A DNA stretch of 64,000 bases from Pseudoroseomonas cervicalis (GCF_030818485.1 NZ_JAUTAJ010000004.1:2823501-2887500); one strand, 5' to 3'. Positions 9,396-18,232 are shown, numbered from the stretch's first letter. The notes: generated from the letters alone by a model not told the origin. Program-made: numbers and translations.

Positions 9396-9602
9396 CTAGT
9401 CCCAGAAGGGGCGGCGGGCTTCCCGGGCGGCGTCGGCCTCGGTCAGGCCGAGGTCGCGCAGCCGGCCGGGCGGCAGTTCCGCCAGCGCGGCGCGGGTGGC
9501 GGCGTTGCGGCGCCACAGGCGCAGCCGGGCGGCCAGCTGGCCGAGCCAGGCGGGGCGGAGGGAATTGATCCGATCTCTGGGAGATATTGCTCCGATCAAC
9601 AT
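9396..9602 (-). CDS. Small DUF1127 protein
   Basis: 68 residues from ATG 9602 (MLIGAISPRD). The C-terminal half has the DUF1127 pattern: Arg-rich helix LWRRNAATRAALAELP, then LRDLGLTEADAAREARRPFW. Small DUF1127 proteins of alphaproteobacteria can be RNA-binding and act in phosphate or nitrogen stress and small-RNA turnover; that link is family knowledge. The frame is open to 9692, but a start there would run through the mocR operator, so the shorter form is preferred. It is divergent from the MocR regulator, which may control it. Confidence 0.8.
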   Translation of the reverse strand: MLIGAISPRDRINSLRPAWLGQLAARLRLWRRNAATRAALAELPPGRLRDLGLTEADAAREARRPFWD

Positions 9603-9664
9603 GGGATTGTCCTGCGATTGATCTCGGCGCAATCCGTGGCACGGCGCAAAAAAAGCTTCAACAG

Positions 9665-9690
9665 GGGAATTGTTCTCGGTACAATTTCCC
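9665..9690. promoter_or_regulatory. Operator-like inverted repeat in front of the MocR-type regulator
   Basis: GGGGAATTGT and ACAATTTCCC are separated by TCTCGGT and match at nine of ten positions as an inverted repeat. The element ends directly at the regulator's ATG and lies between the divergent regulator and DUF1127 genes. It is AT-rich against the GC-rich background. The likely use is autoregulation by the GntR/MocR protein. Confidence 0.6.
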
Positions 9691-11085
9691 ATGACCGATT
9701 TCCGCCTGCTGGCCGAGCGCTACGCCACCGAGCTGACCGCCGATCTGCTGGCCGGCCGGCGCCACCCCGGGGAGCGGCTGCCGACCAGCCGCGACTTTGC
9801 GCATCGGCAGGGCATCGCCCCCTCCACCGCCAGCCGCGTCTATGCCGAGCTGGTGCGGCGCGGCGTGGCGGTGGGCGAGGTCGGGCGCGGCACCTTCCTG
9901 CGCGCGCCGGAGGACAGCGCGCCGGGCGGCCCGGCCGGGCATGGCCTGCCCGCCCTGCCGGCGCGGGAGATGAAGCCGGATGGCATCACCGATCTGGAGG
10001 TGAATTTCTGCGTGCTGCCGGAGCAGGCGGCCCTGCTGGCCCCGGCCCTGGCCCGGCTGGCCGCCGACCCCGCGGCGCTGACCGAGGCGATGCTGCGGGC
10101 CGAGGCGCGCGGCACCGCCGCCTGCCGCGCCGCCGCCGCCGCCCTGCTGGCGCGCGGCGGCTGGACGCCGGAGCCGGAGCGGCTGCTGTTCGCCGGGCGC
10201 GGCCAGCAGGCGCTGGCGGCGGTGTTCAGCGCCCTGGTGCCGCCGGGCGAGCGGATCGGCTTCGAGGCGATGACCTACACCATGGCCAAGGGCATGGCGC
10301 TGCGGCTCGGGCTGCAGCCGGTGCCGCTGGCGATGGATGCGCATGGGCTGCGCCCGGACGCGCTGCTGGCGGCGCATCGCGCGCATCCGCTGCGCCTGGT
10401 CTATCTGCAGAGCGAGCTGCACAACCCGCTCGGCATCACCATGCCGCCGGCGCGGCGGCAGGAGCTGGCGGCGCTGCTGCGGGAGCTCGGCATCACCGCG
10501 GTCGAGGATGCGGTCTATGCCTTCCTGGCCGAGGATGCCGGCGCGCCGCTGGCGGCGCTGGCGCCGGAGCATGTGGTGCTGGTGGACAGCCTGTCGAAGC
10601 GGGTCTCGCCGGGCATGACGCTGGGCTTCCTGGTGGTGCCGCCGGCGCTGCGGCACCGGCTGGCGGCGGCGCTGCGCCTCGGCGGCTGGACCGCGCCGGG
10701 CTTCGCCCTGGCCTGCGGCCGCGCCTGGATCGAGGAAGGCAGCGTGGCCGAGCTGGTGCGCCACAAGCAGCAGGACGCGCAGGCGCGCAACGCCCTGGCG
10801 CGGCAGCTGCTGGGCGAGGCCGGGCTCAGCCTGCGCGGTGACCCGCGCGCCTATCACCTCTGGCTCGACCTGCCGGGCGGCTGGCGGGCGGAGACCTTCG
10901 TGGCGGCGGCGGCGCGGCGGCGCATCGCCGTCTCGCCGGCGGCGGAATTCACGGTCGGCAGCGGGCATGCGCCCGATTCGGTGCGCCTGGCCCTGGCCGC
11001 GCCGCCCGCCGCCGCGCTGCGCCCGGCGCTGGAGACGCTGCGCGACCTGGCGCTGGCCGGGCCCGAGGCGGGCGGGGTGGAATAG
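9691..11085 (+). CDS. MocR/PdxR-type GntR transcription regulator with aminotransferase domain
   Basis: 464 residues. The N-terminal winged helix (about 1-70) has GERLPTSRDFAHRQGIAPSTASRVYAEL, the GntR DNA-recognition pattern. It is joined to a fold-type I aminotransferase domain with PLP lysine K303 in VDSLSKRVSPG. MocR proteins sense PLP or an amino-compound adduct and control amine or vitamin B6 genes. ATG 9691 is chosen because it directly follows the operator-like repeat; an in-frame start at 9670 lies inside it. Candidate targets are its own gene, the divergent DUF1127 gene and perhaps phzF. Confidence 0.88.
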   Translation: MTDFRLLAERYATELTADLLAGRRHPGERLPTSRDFAHRQGIAPSTASRVYAELVRRGVAVGEVGRGTFLRAPEDSAPGGPAGHGLPALPAREMKPDGITDLEVNFCVLPEQAALLAPALARLAADPAALTEAMLRAEARGTAACRAAAAALLARGGWTPEPERLLFAGRGQQALAAVFSALVPPGERIGFEAMTYTMAKGMALRLGLQPVPLAMDAHGLRPDALLAAHRAHPLRLVYLQSELHNPLGITMPPARRQELAALLRELGITAVEDAVYAFLAEDAGAPLAALAPEHVVLVDSLSKRVSPGMTLGFLVVPPALRHRLAAALRLGGWTAPGFALACGRAWIEEGSVAELVRHKQQDAQARNALARQLLGEAGLSLRGDPRAYHLWLDLPGGWRAETFVAAAARRRIAVSPAAEFTVGSGHAPDSVRLALAAPPAAALRPALETLRDLALAGPEAGGVE

Positions 11086-11092
11086 ACGCGGC

Positions 11093-11596
11093 TCAGCCCT
11101 TCTTCGGCGGCGCCTCCGCCTCGCTCCCCGCCATGCCGGGCAGGCCGCGCTCCAGCACCAGCGCGCCGGGGCCCTCGCCGCCCCAGACGTCGCCCGGGTT
11201 GCGCAGCGGGCAGGTATCGATCGACAGGCAGCCGCAGCCGATGCAATCGCCCAGATGGTCGCGCAGGCGCTGCAGCTGGCGGATGCGCGCCTCCAGCTCC
11301 GCCCGCCAGCCGGCGGCCAGGCGCGCCCAGTCCTGCCGCGTCGGCGCCCTTCCCTGCGGCAGGGCGGCCAGCGCCGCGCCGATCCCGGCCAGCGGGATGC
11401 CGGCGCGCTGCGCGGCGCGGATCACGGCGATGCGCCGCAGCACGTCGCGCGGGTAGCGGCGCTGGTTGCCGGCGCTGCGGCGGCTCGCGATCAGCCCCTT
11501 GGCCTCATAGAAATGCAGGGCGGAGACGCTGACGCCGCTGCGCCGCGCCACCTCCCCCACGCTCAGCTCCGGCGCCATGCGGATGGGCTGCGTCAT
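11093..11596 (-). CDS. soxR: SoxR redox-sensing MerR-family activator
   Basis: 167 residues. The MerR winged helix is at the N-terminus (LSVGEVARRSGVSVSALHFYEAKGL). A dimerisation helix follows, then the [2Fe-2S] ligand set C-x2-C-x-C-x5-C (C118, C121, C123, C129), which is diagnostic for SoxR. Oxidation by redox-cycling compounds or superoxide activates transcription. ATG 11596 gives the family N-terminus; the much longer open frame upstream is GC-bias shadow. In non-enteric bacteria SoxR usually controls a few transporter or reductase genes directly. Here the divergent gene with a 19-bp-spacer promoter is the obvious target. Confidence 0.93.
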   Translation of the reverse strand: MTQPIRMAPELSVGEVARRSGVSVSALHFYEAKGLIASRRSAGNQRRYPRDVLRRIAVIRAAQRAGIPLAGIGAALAALPQGRAPTRQDWARLAAGWRAELEARIRQLQRLRDHLGDCIGCGCLSIDTCPLRNPGDVWGGEGPGALVLERGLPGMAGSEAEAPPKKG

Positions 11597-11600
11597 GCTC

Positions 11601-11631
11601 TTGACCTGAACCTTACCTGAGGTTCTATGGG
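11601..11631 (+). promoter_or_regulatory. SoxR-type promoter with 19-bp spacer
   Basis: TTGACC (-35, 11601-11606) and TATGGG (-10, 11626-11631) are separated by exactly 19 bp, the over-long spacing used by MerR-family activators. Inside the spacer is the inverted repeat GAACCT-6 bp-AGGTTC, a SoxR-box-like dyad. It reads toward the gene at 11666 and lies 5 bp upstream of the soxR start. Confidence 0.75.
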
Positions 11632-11665
11632 GTGTGCTCCGTGATGCCGCAACAGGAGCACGCCC

Positions 11666-12154
11666 ATGCCCCGTCCCGTCGAACTGGCCCTGGTCTATCG
11701 CAGCGACCGCCCCGGGCGGCTTTGCGACCGCGTCGCCGCCTGGGCGGTGGGGGAGATCTGGGGCCGCCCCGAATTCCGCCTGAGCCTGGTCGAGAGCATG
11801 GGTGAGGGCGCGGCGCGGCGCCTGGACCATGCCGAGGCCTGCCTGCTGCTGGTGGAGGGCGAGGAGGCGTCCGGCCTGGCGCCGCTGCTGCGCGGCCCTT
11901 CCTGGCAGGACCGGCCGGTGGCGCTGCTCGGCCCTGGCGGCGCGGCGCTGCGCCAGCGCCTGGCGCTGCTGCGCGCCGTGGTGGTGCCGGAGCGGCTGGT
12001 CCTGCCCGACGCCGCCAACCTCACCGAGGATGGCTGGCTGCGCCATCCGGGCGACCTCCCCGCCCGCTTCGCGGCGCTGCTGGACCGGCTGCACTGGTGG
12101 GCGCTGGTGCTGCGCCAGGCGCGGGCCGCCACGGCGCAGGGCCGCGCGGCCTGA
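11666..12154 (+). CDS. Flavodoxin-fold/NADPH-FMN reductase-like protein, putative SoxR target
   Basis: 162 residues. The opening VELALVYRSDRPGRLCDRVA resembles the strand and phosphate-binding loop of NADPH-dependent FMN reductases (G/S-x-R-x-G-R-x-D-K-V-A), but the first glycine is missing and later motifs are weak. It may be a divergent quinone or flavin reductase that consumes redox-cycling compounds. Its position directly behind the SoxR-type promoter supports a role in the redox response. The family assignment is tentative; no signal peptide or membrane segment is visible. Confidence 0.5.
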   Translation: MPRPVELALVYRSDRPGRLCDRVAAWAVGEIWGRPEFRLSLVESMGEGAARRLDHAEACLLLVEGEEASGLAPLLRGPSWQDRPVALLGPGGAALRQRLALLRAVVVPERLVLPDAANLTEDGWLRHPGDLPARFAALLDRLHWWALVLRQARAATAQGRAA

Positions 12155-12167
12155 GCGCGGCGCCACC

Positions 12168-12548
12168 TCAGGCGTATTGCGCCACGCCGTGGCCCAGCGA
12201 CCAGTTCTCCCGCGCCACCTCGACCAGGTTCACGAACACATCCTCCGGCCGCAGGCCGGGCGCCTCGCCCAGCAGCTCGACCAGCCGGCGGTACAGCGCC
12301 TGCTTCTGCGCCGCGCTGCGGGTGTTGTTGGCGGTGATCTGGATGAAGACCAGGTCGTCGCTGCGCGCGATGCCGAGATAGGAGCGGCCATAGCGGAAGC
12401 TCGCCGCCGCATGCTCGGTGATGACCATGAACTGGTCGTCCTCCGGCACGTCGAAGGTCTCGCGCAGGGCGCGGTACAGGCCATCGAGCAGGGCCTGCCG
12501 GTACGCATCCGGCTTGCCGGCGCGCATCGCGATATGGGCCAGGGGCAT
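12168..12548 (-). CDS. Tautomerase family protein
   Basis: 126 residues from ATG 12548, starting MPLAHIAMRAGK. The second residue would become the catalytic Pro1 after Met removal, as in 4-oxalocrotonate tautomerase and MSAD relatives. That is why this start is chosen over one five codons upstream. The length and the motifs MVITEHAA and IQITANNTRSAAQK fit the Tautomerase_2 group. These enzymes tautomerise enols or dehalogenate small acids; the substrate is unknown. The gene is divergent from a LysR regulator with 93 bp between them, a common enzyme-regulator pair. Confidence 0.82.
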   Translation of the reverse strand: MPLAHIAMRAGKPDAYRQALLDGLYRALRETFDVPEDDQFMVITEHAAASFRYGRSYLGIARSDDLVFIQITANNTRSAAQKQALYRRLVELLGEAPGLRPEDVFVNLVEVARENWSLGHGVAQYA

Positions 12549-12641
12549 GGGGAGCCTCTCCAAGGGATTCGCCCGCAGGGTGAGCCGGGCCCATGGATTT
12601 GCATAGCATATGGCGATGGATAGCTGTGATAATCAGGCGTT

Positions 12642-13499
12642 ATGAACGAACCGCCCCTCGATCTCGACGCCGTCTGGGCCTTCCTGCTGATCGCCGAGCT
12701 GGGCAGCTTCACCCGCGCCGCCGAAAGCCTTGGCACCACGCAGGCCGCGGTCAGCCTGCGGCTGAAGCGGCTGGAGGAGCGGCTGGGCTGCCGGCTGGTG
12801 GAGCGCACCCCCCGCCATGTCGGCCTGTCCGCGCGGGGGGTCGCCTTCCTCGAACAGGCCCGCGCCCTGCGGGCGGCGCATGACCGCGCGCTGACCGTGC
12901 TGGACACCGCCCGCCAGCGGCTGGTGCTCGGCATCAGCGAGCATGTGGCGGGGCCGGAACTGCCGGCCCTGATCGCCCGGATGAACGCGCAGGACCCGCA
13001 TCTGCTGATGGAGATCCGCATCGGCTCCTCGGGCGATCTGCTGCGCGCCTATGACCGGCGGGAGCTGGATGCCGCCCTGCTGCGCTTCGAGGCGGGGCGG
13101 GAGGATGGGGAGCGGATCGCGGAGGAACGCTTCGGCTGGTTCGCCGCCCCCTCCTGGCAACCCCGCGCCGGCGAGAAGCTGCCGGTCGCCACCCTGTCCG
13201 AGCCCTGCGGCGTGCGGGCAATGGCCAGCCAGGCGCTGGACCAGGCGGGCATCGCCTGGACGGAAAGCTTTGTCGGCGGCGGGGTGGCCGCGGTCGTCGC
13301 CGCGGTGACGGCGGGGCTCGGCATCGCCGCCCTGGCGCCGCGCATGCTGCCGCTGGGCGCGGTGGAGGTCGGCGACAGGCTGGGGCTGCCGCCGCTGCCG
13401 CGCCTGCCCATCCTGCTGCATGCCCGCCCGGCCGGGGAGCGGCCGCGCGCCGCGCTGGCCGCGCTCTCCGCCGCCTTCCGCGCCGCGGTGCGCGGCTAG
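12642..13499 (+). CDS. LysR-family transcription regulator
   Basis: 285 residues. The N-terminal helix-turn-helix is typical of LysR (LGSFTRAAESLGTTQAAVSLRLKRLEERLGCRLVERT), and a substrate-binding co-inducer domain follows from about residue 88. It is divergent from the tautomerase gene, and LysR proteins commonly activate such a neighbour from a shared operator. The 93-bp intergenic stretch is AT-richer near 12590-12640, where the promoters probably lie, but I could not define a clear T-N11-A box. The inducer is unknown. Confidence 0.85.
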   Translation: MNEPPLDLDAVWAFLLIAELGSFTRAAESLGTTQAAVSLRLKRLEERLGCRLVERTPRHVGLSARGVAFLEQARALRAAHDRALTVLDTARQRLVLGISEHVAGPELPALIARMNAQDPHLLMEIRIGSSGDLLRAYDRRELDAALLRFEAGREDGERIAEERFGWFAAPSWQPRAGEKLPVATLSEPCGVRAMASQALDQAGIAWTESFVGGGVAAVVAAVTAGLGIAALAPRMLPLGAVEVGDRLGLPPLPRLPILLHARPAGERPRAALAALSAAFRAAVRG

Positions 13500-13560
13500 G
13501 CGCAACCGGCCTCCGGCCTGCCGGCCGCCCCGCGACGGCCGATCCGGCCCCGGCGGCCGC

Positions 13561-14673
13561 TCAGAGCCCCATCAGATCCAGGGTGCGGCCGATGATGCGC
13601 GCCTCGTCGAAACGCTCCACCGCCCGGGCCCGCCCCGCCGTCCCCATCCGCGCGCGCAGCTCCGGATCGGCCGCCAGGCGGTTCAACGCCCCGGCCAGCG
13701 GTTCGACGGTCATGGGCGGCACCAGGAAGCCGGTCTCGCCCGGCACCACCTGCTCGCGCGGGCCGCGGATATCGGTGGCGACGACGGGCAGGCCGGTCAG
13801 CATCGCCTCGATCACCGACATGGGCAGGCCCTCGAAATGGCTGGGCAGGCAGAACACATCCGCCGCCGCCAGCAGGCGGTCCACATCGGTGCGGTAGCCC
13901 AGCCGCTTCAGCCGCGGCCCCAGCAGCCGCTCGGCGCGCGAAAAATCCTCGGCCATGTCGGGGCCGTGGTCGGTGGGCAGCCGCTCCCCCACCACCCAGA
14001 GGGTGGCGCTGGGCACCGATTCCATCGCCCGCAGCAGCTCGGGATGGCCCTTGTGCCGCACCAGGCGGGAGACGATGACGATGACGCACTCCTCCTCCGC
14101 CGCGCCCAGCTCGGCGCGCACGGCCGCGCGGGTGGCGGGGTCGGGGCGGAAGCGCGCCGGGTCGCGGCCATTGCCGATGCCGATGGCGTTGCGGGCGATG
14201 CCCAGGCGCCGGGCATCCGCCGCCTCCTCCTCGCTCACCGTCAGGAAGACATCGGTGGCGCGGCCGCCCAGCCATTCCAGGCCCAGCGACAGCCCGCGCC
14301 GCCAGGCCGGCCCCGGCTGGTTGAACAGGAAGCCATGCCCCGTATAGGCGATGCGCGGCACCCCCGCCGCCTTGGCCGCCGCCCGCGCCAGCAGGCCGGA
14401 GATCGGCATATGCGCGTGGACGAGGTCGAAGCGCTCGGCGCGGAAATGCCGCAGCAGGGCGGCGAAGGCGCGGCCCTGGGCCAGAGGGTTCAGGCTGCGC
14501 GCCATCGGCACCGGCTCGATGCGGAAGCCCTCGGCGCGCGGCACATCGAGCAGCGGGCCCTCGGCGCAATAGCCCACCACCGCATGCCCGCGGTCGCGCG
14601 CGCCGCGCATCACCGGCAGCAGGAAATGCCGCATGGCAAAGTCGACATTACAAACAAACGCTATTTTTGGCAT
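13561..14673 (-). CDS. GT4-type glycosyltransferase
   Basis: 370 residues with a GT-B fold pattern. An N-terminal Rossmann-type acceptor domain (IAFVCNVDFAMRHFLLPVMRGARDRGH) is followed by a C-terminal donor domain. The donor domain has the E-x7-E motif region PSHFEGLPMSVIEAMLTGLPVVATDI. This is the retaining GT4 pattern used to build capsule, O-antigen or exopolysaccharide from nucleotide sugars on the cytoplasmic face. It lies 143 bp downstream of the heparinase-like gene on the same strand, with a family A repeat between them. No polysaccharide cluster is seen around it, so the product is open. Confidence 0.85.
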   Translation of the reverse strand: MPKIAFVCNVDFAMRHFLLPVMRGARDRGHAVVGYCAEGPLLDVPRAEGFRIEPVPMARSLNPLAQGRAFAALLRHFRAERFDLVHAHMPISGLLARAAAKAAGVPRIAYTGHGFLFNQPGPAWRRGLSLGLEWLGGRATDVFLTVSEEEAADARRLGIARNAIGIGNGRDPARFRPDPATRAAVRAELGAAEEECVIVIVSRLVRHKGHPELLRAMESVPSATLWVVGERLPTDHGPDMAEDFSRAERLLGPRLKRLGYRTDVDRLLAAADVFCLPSHFEGLPMSVIEAMLTGLPVVATDIRGPREQVVPGETGFLVPPMTVEPLAGALNRLAADPELRARMGTAGRARAVERFDEARIIGRTLDLMGL

Positions 14674-14777
14674 CTGCCGGTCATGGCCCAGACGAGAGTC
14701 GCTTCACTGAGGCCGCGCGCTCCGGCCCAGCCGTGCCGGCGACCCCGTCACCACCAGCCCCCCCTTGCGAGTGCAGC

Positions 14778-14818
14778 GTCCCGCCACCCCACCAGACGGC
14801 GGCAGCCCGAAAAAAATC
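14778..14818 (+). repeat. Family A 38-bp repeat, single copy
   Basis: Starts GTCCCGCC and ends GGCGGCAGCCCGAAAAAAATC, as in the array at 8327. The last bases overlap the stop codon of the heparinase-like gene (TCA on this strand, 14817-14819). Confidence 0.85.
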
Positions 14819-16457
14819 AATCGGAGGTGGTGGGGTTGGGGAGGTTCACGCGGCTCAGCGCCCATTGCACCGAGGCGGTGCCGGGCTCGGCCGAGAGCAC
14901 CACCTGGGAGGTGCGGCGCGGCTCGCCGGCCATGAACACGCTTTCCTCGACGGTGAGCCGGGCGCGGCTGGCGCGCAGCCGCCAGGAGGCGCCGGAGGGC
15001 AGGCGCAGCAGCACCGCATTCTCCTCCTGCTGCGGGCTGGCCACCACGCCGGGATGCAGGTGGAAGCGCACCGCATAGGCGGGGATGTCCTCGGCCTCGA
15101 CGGAATCCTCGCCGCGCAGATCGTCGCCGGATTCGGAGAGGTAGAGGCGGCGGCGGTGCAGCGCGCCGAAGCCGCGCCGGTAGCCATCATGGCTGGCATC
15201 CAGCCATTGCGCGCCATTGGCCTCCTGGCGCTCGGCCTCCACCGCCTCGGGCCGGCGGCCGAGGCCTTCCTCGCGCAGCTCGCTGCTGTTGGTGTCGGCC
15301 AGCACCAGGGTGGAATGCGCGGCGGTGGCGCGCAGCGCGTCGCGCCAGGCGCTCTCGGCGGCCGGGGCGGCGCCGCAATTGACGATCAGCCGGTCGCGGC
15401 CGACCGACATCTCGAAGGCCAGGGTGCCGGCATGGTGGTAGCGGTCCGGGTGGCGCGGCAGGCCGCCCGGGCCGGCGCTGCCGCGGCCCTCGGGCGGGGC
15501 GCCGCAATCGGCGATCACCAGGGTGCGCCCGGCCTGCAGGCGCTGGAAGCCGGCCTCGGGCAGGATCAGCGGCGCGCGGCCGCGCGCCTGGCCCTGGGTC
15601 AGCACCAGGTCGACCAGCGCCGCGCCCTCGTCGCGGGTGCCGTTGAACAGGGCCAGCCCGCCATCGCCATGGCGGAACAGCCGCAGCGCCGGGGCGGCGC
15701 GGTCGAGGGCCAGCGCCAGATGCGGCGGCGCCTCCAGCCCCGCGCCATGCAGCAGGTTGCGGATCTCGATGAGGTCCTGCACCGCCAGCAGCAGCTGGCC
15801 GGGGGAACGCTCGACATGCGCGCCATCGGGCAGGATCTGTCGCTCGATCTCCTGCGGCAGCACGCGCAGGCAGCGCGCCACCCAGGCCTCCTCGGCCAGG
15901 GCGACGGAGGCGGCCAGCGCGCCCTTCAGCGCGGCGAGGCCCCCGCGGTGCCGCGCCTCGGCCGGCAGGGAGGCGACGAGGCCGCGCGCATCCTGGGCGA
16001 GGCGCACCATCAGCGCGCGGCGGAAGCCGTCCTCGGCGGTGGCGGCCAGGAAATCCCAATGGCCGAGCCAGGCGGAAAGCCGGGCGCCGACCACTTCCGG
16101 CAGGGCGGCGAGCGGCTGCTCGCTGCCCTGGGCCATCCAGTCGGCGGTCAGGTCGCGGGCGCGCAGCCGCGCGCCATCGGTGCCGAGCGCGCGCAGGTCG
16201 CGCAGCCAGGCGAAGCCATGCACGGCGGCGCGCCAGGGCGGCGCCCCGCTGCCCTCGGCCCAGCCCTGGCCGCCTTCCTCGGCGGTGGTCAGCGGGCGGG
16301 TGGTGCCATACACCTCGCATTCGCCGCGCAGCAGCCGGTGGCCGCGCGCCGCGTCGCCGGGCCAGAGGTCGCGGAAGGCGCGGGCCGGGGCATCCGGCAC
16401 CTTCACCGGCCGCAGCCCTGCAATGACCTTGCGCGCGCCGCGCAGCCAATCGGACAT
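14817..16457 (-). CDS. Heparinase II/III family protein
   Basis: 546 residues. The N-terminal alpha-helical toroid is followed by a C-terminal beta-sandwich (from about 300) of the heparinase II/III type; the stretch with YHHAGTLAFEMS, NCGAAP and HSTLVLAD is typical. In many alphaproteobacteria this gene sits next to rpe and rsmB, as here. The protein is then thought to act on an envelope or capsular polysaccharide rather than on heparin. The start ATG overlaps the rpe stop (TGATG), so it is translationally coupled to rpe. No secretion signal is evident. The stop codon lies within a family A repeat. Confidence 0.85.
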   Translation of the reverse strand: MSDWLRGARKVIAGLRPVKVPDAPARAFRDLWPGDAARGHRLLRGECEVYGTTRPLTTAEEGGQGWAEGSGAPPWRAAVHGFAWLRDLRALGTDGARLRARDLTADWMAQGSEQPLAALPEVVGARLSAWLGHWDFLAATAEDGFRRALMVRLAQDARGLVASLPAEARHRGGLAALKGALAASVALAEEAWVARCLRVLPQEIERQILPDGAHVERSPGQLLLAVQDLIEIRNLLHGAGLEAPPHLALALDRAAPALRLFRHGDGGLALFNGTRDEGAALVDLVLTQGQARGRAPLILPEAGFQRLQAGRTLVIADCGAPPEGRGSAGPGGLPRHPDRYHHAGTLAFEMSVGRDRLIVNCGAAPAAESAWRDALRATAAHSTLVLADTNSSELREEGLGRRPEAVEAERQEANGAQWLDASHDGYRRGFGALHRRRLYLSESGDDLRGEDSVEAEDIPAYAVRFHLHPGVVASPQQEENAVLLRLPSGASWRLRASRARLTVEESVFMAGEPRRTSQVVLSAEPGTASVQWALSRVNLPNPTTSD

Positions 16458-17119
16458 CAGGCAGCGTCTCCCCGCAGGGCGGCGATGGCGGCGGCATAGT
16501 CCGGCGCGCCGAACACGGCGGTGCCGGCCACCAGGACGTCCGCCCCCGCCTCGATGCAGCGCGGCGCGGTCTTCACCGTGACGCCGCCATCGATCTGCAG
16601 CGCGATGTCGCGGCCGGTGGCCTCGATCATCCGGCGCAGCGTGGCGATCTTGGGCAGCTGGCTGTCGATGAAGGACTGGCCGCCGAAGCCGGGATTGACC
16701 GTCATCACCAGGATCAGGTCGACCAGATCCATCACATGCTCGATGGCCGAGACCGGGGTGGCCGGGTTCAGCACCACGCCGGGCGAGGCGCCGAGGGCGC
16801 GGATGGTCTGCAGCGAGCGGTGCAGATGCGGCCCGGCCTCGGGGTGCAGGCTGATGCGCTCCGCCCCCGCCTCGGCGAAGGCCGCCAGATAGGGGTCGGC
16901 GGGCGCGATCATCAGATGCACGTCGAAGCACATGCGGCTGTGCTTGCGCAGCGCCTTCACCACCGACGGGCCGAAGCTGATATTGGGCACGAAATGCCCG
17001 TCCATGATGTCCAGATGCAGCCAGTCGGCACCGGCGGCGTCGATGGCGGCGACTTCCTCACCCAGCCGCGCGAAATCGGCGGCCAGCAGGGACGGGGCGA
17101 TTTTGACCGGTCGTGACAC
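16457..17119 (-). CDS. rpe: Ribulose-phosphate 3-epimerase
   Basis: A 220-residue TIM-barrel enzyme that interconverts ribulose-5-phosphate and xylulose-5-phosphate in the pentose phosphate pathway. The sequence has the N-terminal [16 protein letters not shown], catalytic/metal Asp in [12 protein letters not shown], the HLM motif and the phosphate loop [10 protein letters not shown] with DGGV. There is no ATG at a sensible position. GTG 17119 gives the standard length, while TTG 17155 would add 12 residues. It is coupled by a one-base overlap to the heparinase-like gene. Confidence 0.93.
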   Translation of the reverse strand: MSRPVKIAPSLLAADFARLGEEVAAIDAAGADWLHLDIMDGHFVPNISFGPSVVKALRKHSRMCFDVHLMIAPADPYLAAFAEAGAERISLHPEAGPHLHRSLQTIRALGASPGVVLNPATPVSAIEHVMDLVDLILVMTVNPGFGGQSFIDSQLPKIATLRRMIEATGRDIALQIDGGVTVKTAPRCIEAGADVLVAGTAVFGAPDYAAAIAALRGDAA

Positions 17120-17281
17120 GGGGGACGTTATGCCTTTTGGCCTGGGGCGGGACAAGCCGTGGGACGGGAGAGAGAGTCAGACGAAGTAAGGATTTAGCGA
17201 GGCGGCCGGCACGTTCCAATGGAATGCCCCGCCGCGCTGTTGACGGGATGAGCGAAACCGGCGGCCGCGCGGCCGCCGCGC

Positions 17282-18175
17282 TCACACCATGCTCGCGGCG
17301 AGGTCGTTTGCCCAGGCCTCGGCGGCGTCGCGTTGATCGAGCCAGAGCCGGTCCCAGGCGCGGACCGAGCGCGGCCCCATCGCCCAGGGCTTGCCGGGGG
17401 TGTAGTGCAGGAAGACGATGCGGTCGCGCACCGTCTCGAAATGGGCGGGGCCGAGCGAGCCGAAGATGCGCCGCCGCGCATTGTACCAGACCGGCAGGCG
17501 CAGGAAGGGCGTGCCGCTGCCGGCGATGGTGCGGGTGGTCAGGTTCTGCTCATTGGTGAAGGCGGTGGTGCTGGCCAGGGCGAGAGCGCCGTCGAACGCC
17601 GCCTGCGACAGCAGCGGCCGCTCCAGCACCACGAAGCCGGAATTGATGCCGCGGATCGGCCGCAGGGCGGGCTGGTCGTGCTCGGCCAGATAGGCCTCGG
17701 ACACCGCCTGCGCGTCCTCCCGCCGGGGTTCCTGGCCGATCGGGAAGGTCGAGGCGCCGTATTCCTCCACCGCCTTGGCCGGCTGCGGCCCGGTCAGCAG
17801 CGCCGCGTCCGGCGTCCGCAGGCAGAGCATGTCGGCATCGAGGAAGATGTGCCGGTCATAGCCCCTGTCCTGGAACATGCTGAGCTTGAGGAAGGTGTAT
17901 TTCGGGGCGAAGCCGGCATGCAGCGCGGGATTGATCCGCTCGCCCCGGATCTGCGCGAAGCGGGCCAGGCGCGCCGCGTCGAACATCTCGATGCTGGCCG
18001 CAATGCGGCGGATGAAGGGGTCCTCCGCCACCACCGGGTCGTCGGTGATGATGACGGTGGGGCAGCCCTCGAAGGCGCCCTGCCGCATCAGCGAGTGGCG
18101 CAGCACGCGCAGCGGCAGCAGGTAGTCCCGGTTCAGCACGTGCAGGATGGCGGTGCCGGGGTAGACGCTGCCCAT
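17282..18175 (-). CDS. GT8-like nucleotide-sugar glycosyltransferase
   Basis: 297 residues. The strand after a long N-terminal Rossmann half carries HIFLDADMLCLR, a DxD metal and nucleotide-sugar site as in glycogenin/GT8-type (GT-A) transferases. The start (ILHVLNRDYLLPLRVLRHSL) matches the typical opening of these enzymes. The donor and acceptor are unknown. It lies between rsmB and rpe on the minus strand, 57 bp from rsmB, so it may be read with them. The ATG at 18175 follows GGGAGGAACCTCC, which gives a good ribosome-binding site. Confidence 0.75.
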   Translation of the reverse strand: MGSVYPGTAILHVLNRDYLLPLRVLRHSLMRQGAFEGCPTVIITDDPVVAEDPFIRRIAASIEMFDAARLARFAQIRGERINPALHAGFAPKYTFLKLSMFQDRGYDRHIFLDADMLCLRTPDAALLTGPQPAKAVEEYGASTFPIGQEPRREDAQAVSEAYLAEHDQPALRPIRGINSGFVVLERPLLSQAAFDGALALASTTAFTNEQNLTTRTIAGSGTPFLRLPVWYNARRRIFGSLGPAHFETVRDRIVFLHYTPGKPWAMGPRSVRAWDRLWLDQRDAAEAWANDLAASMV

Positions 18176-18232
18176 GGAGGTTCCTCCCGATGGCGTAAAA
18201 GCCTGAACCCGGTTGCCCGCGCCCGCCGCGGC

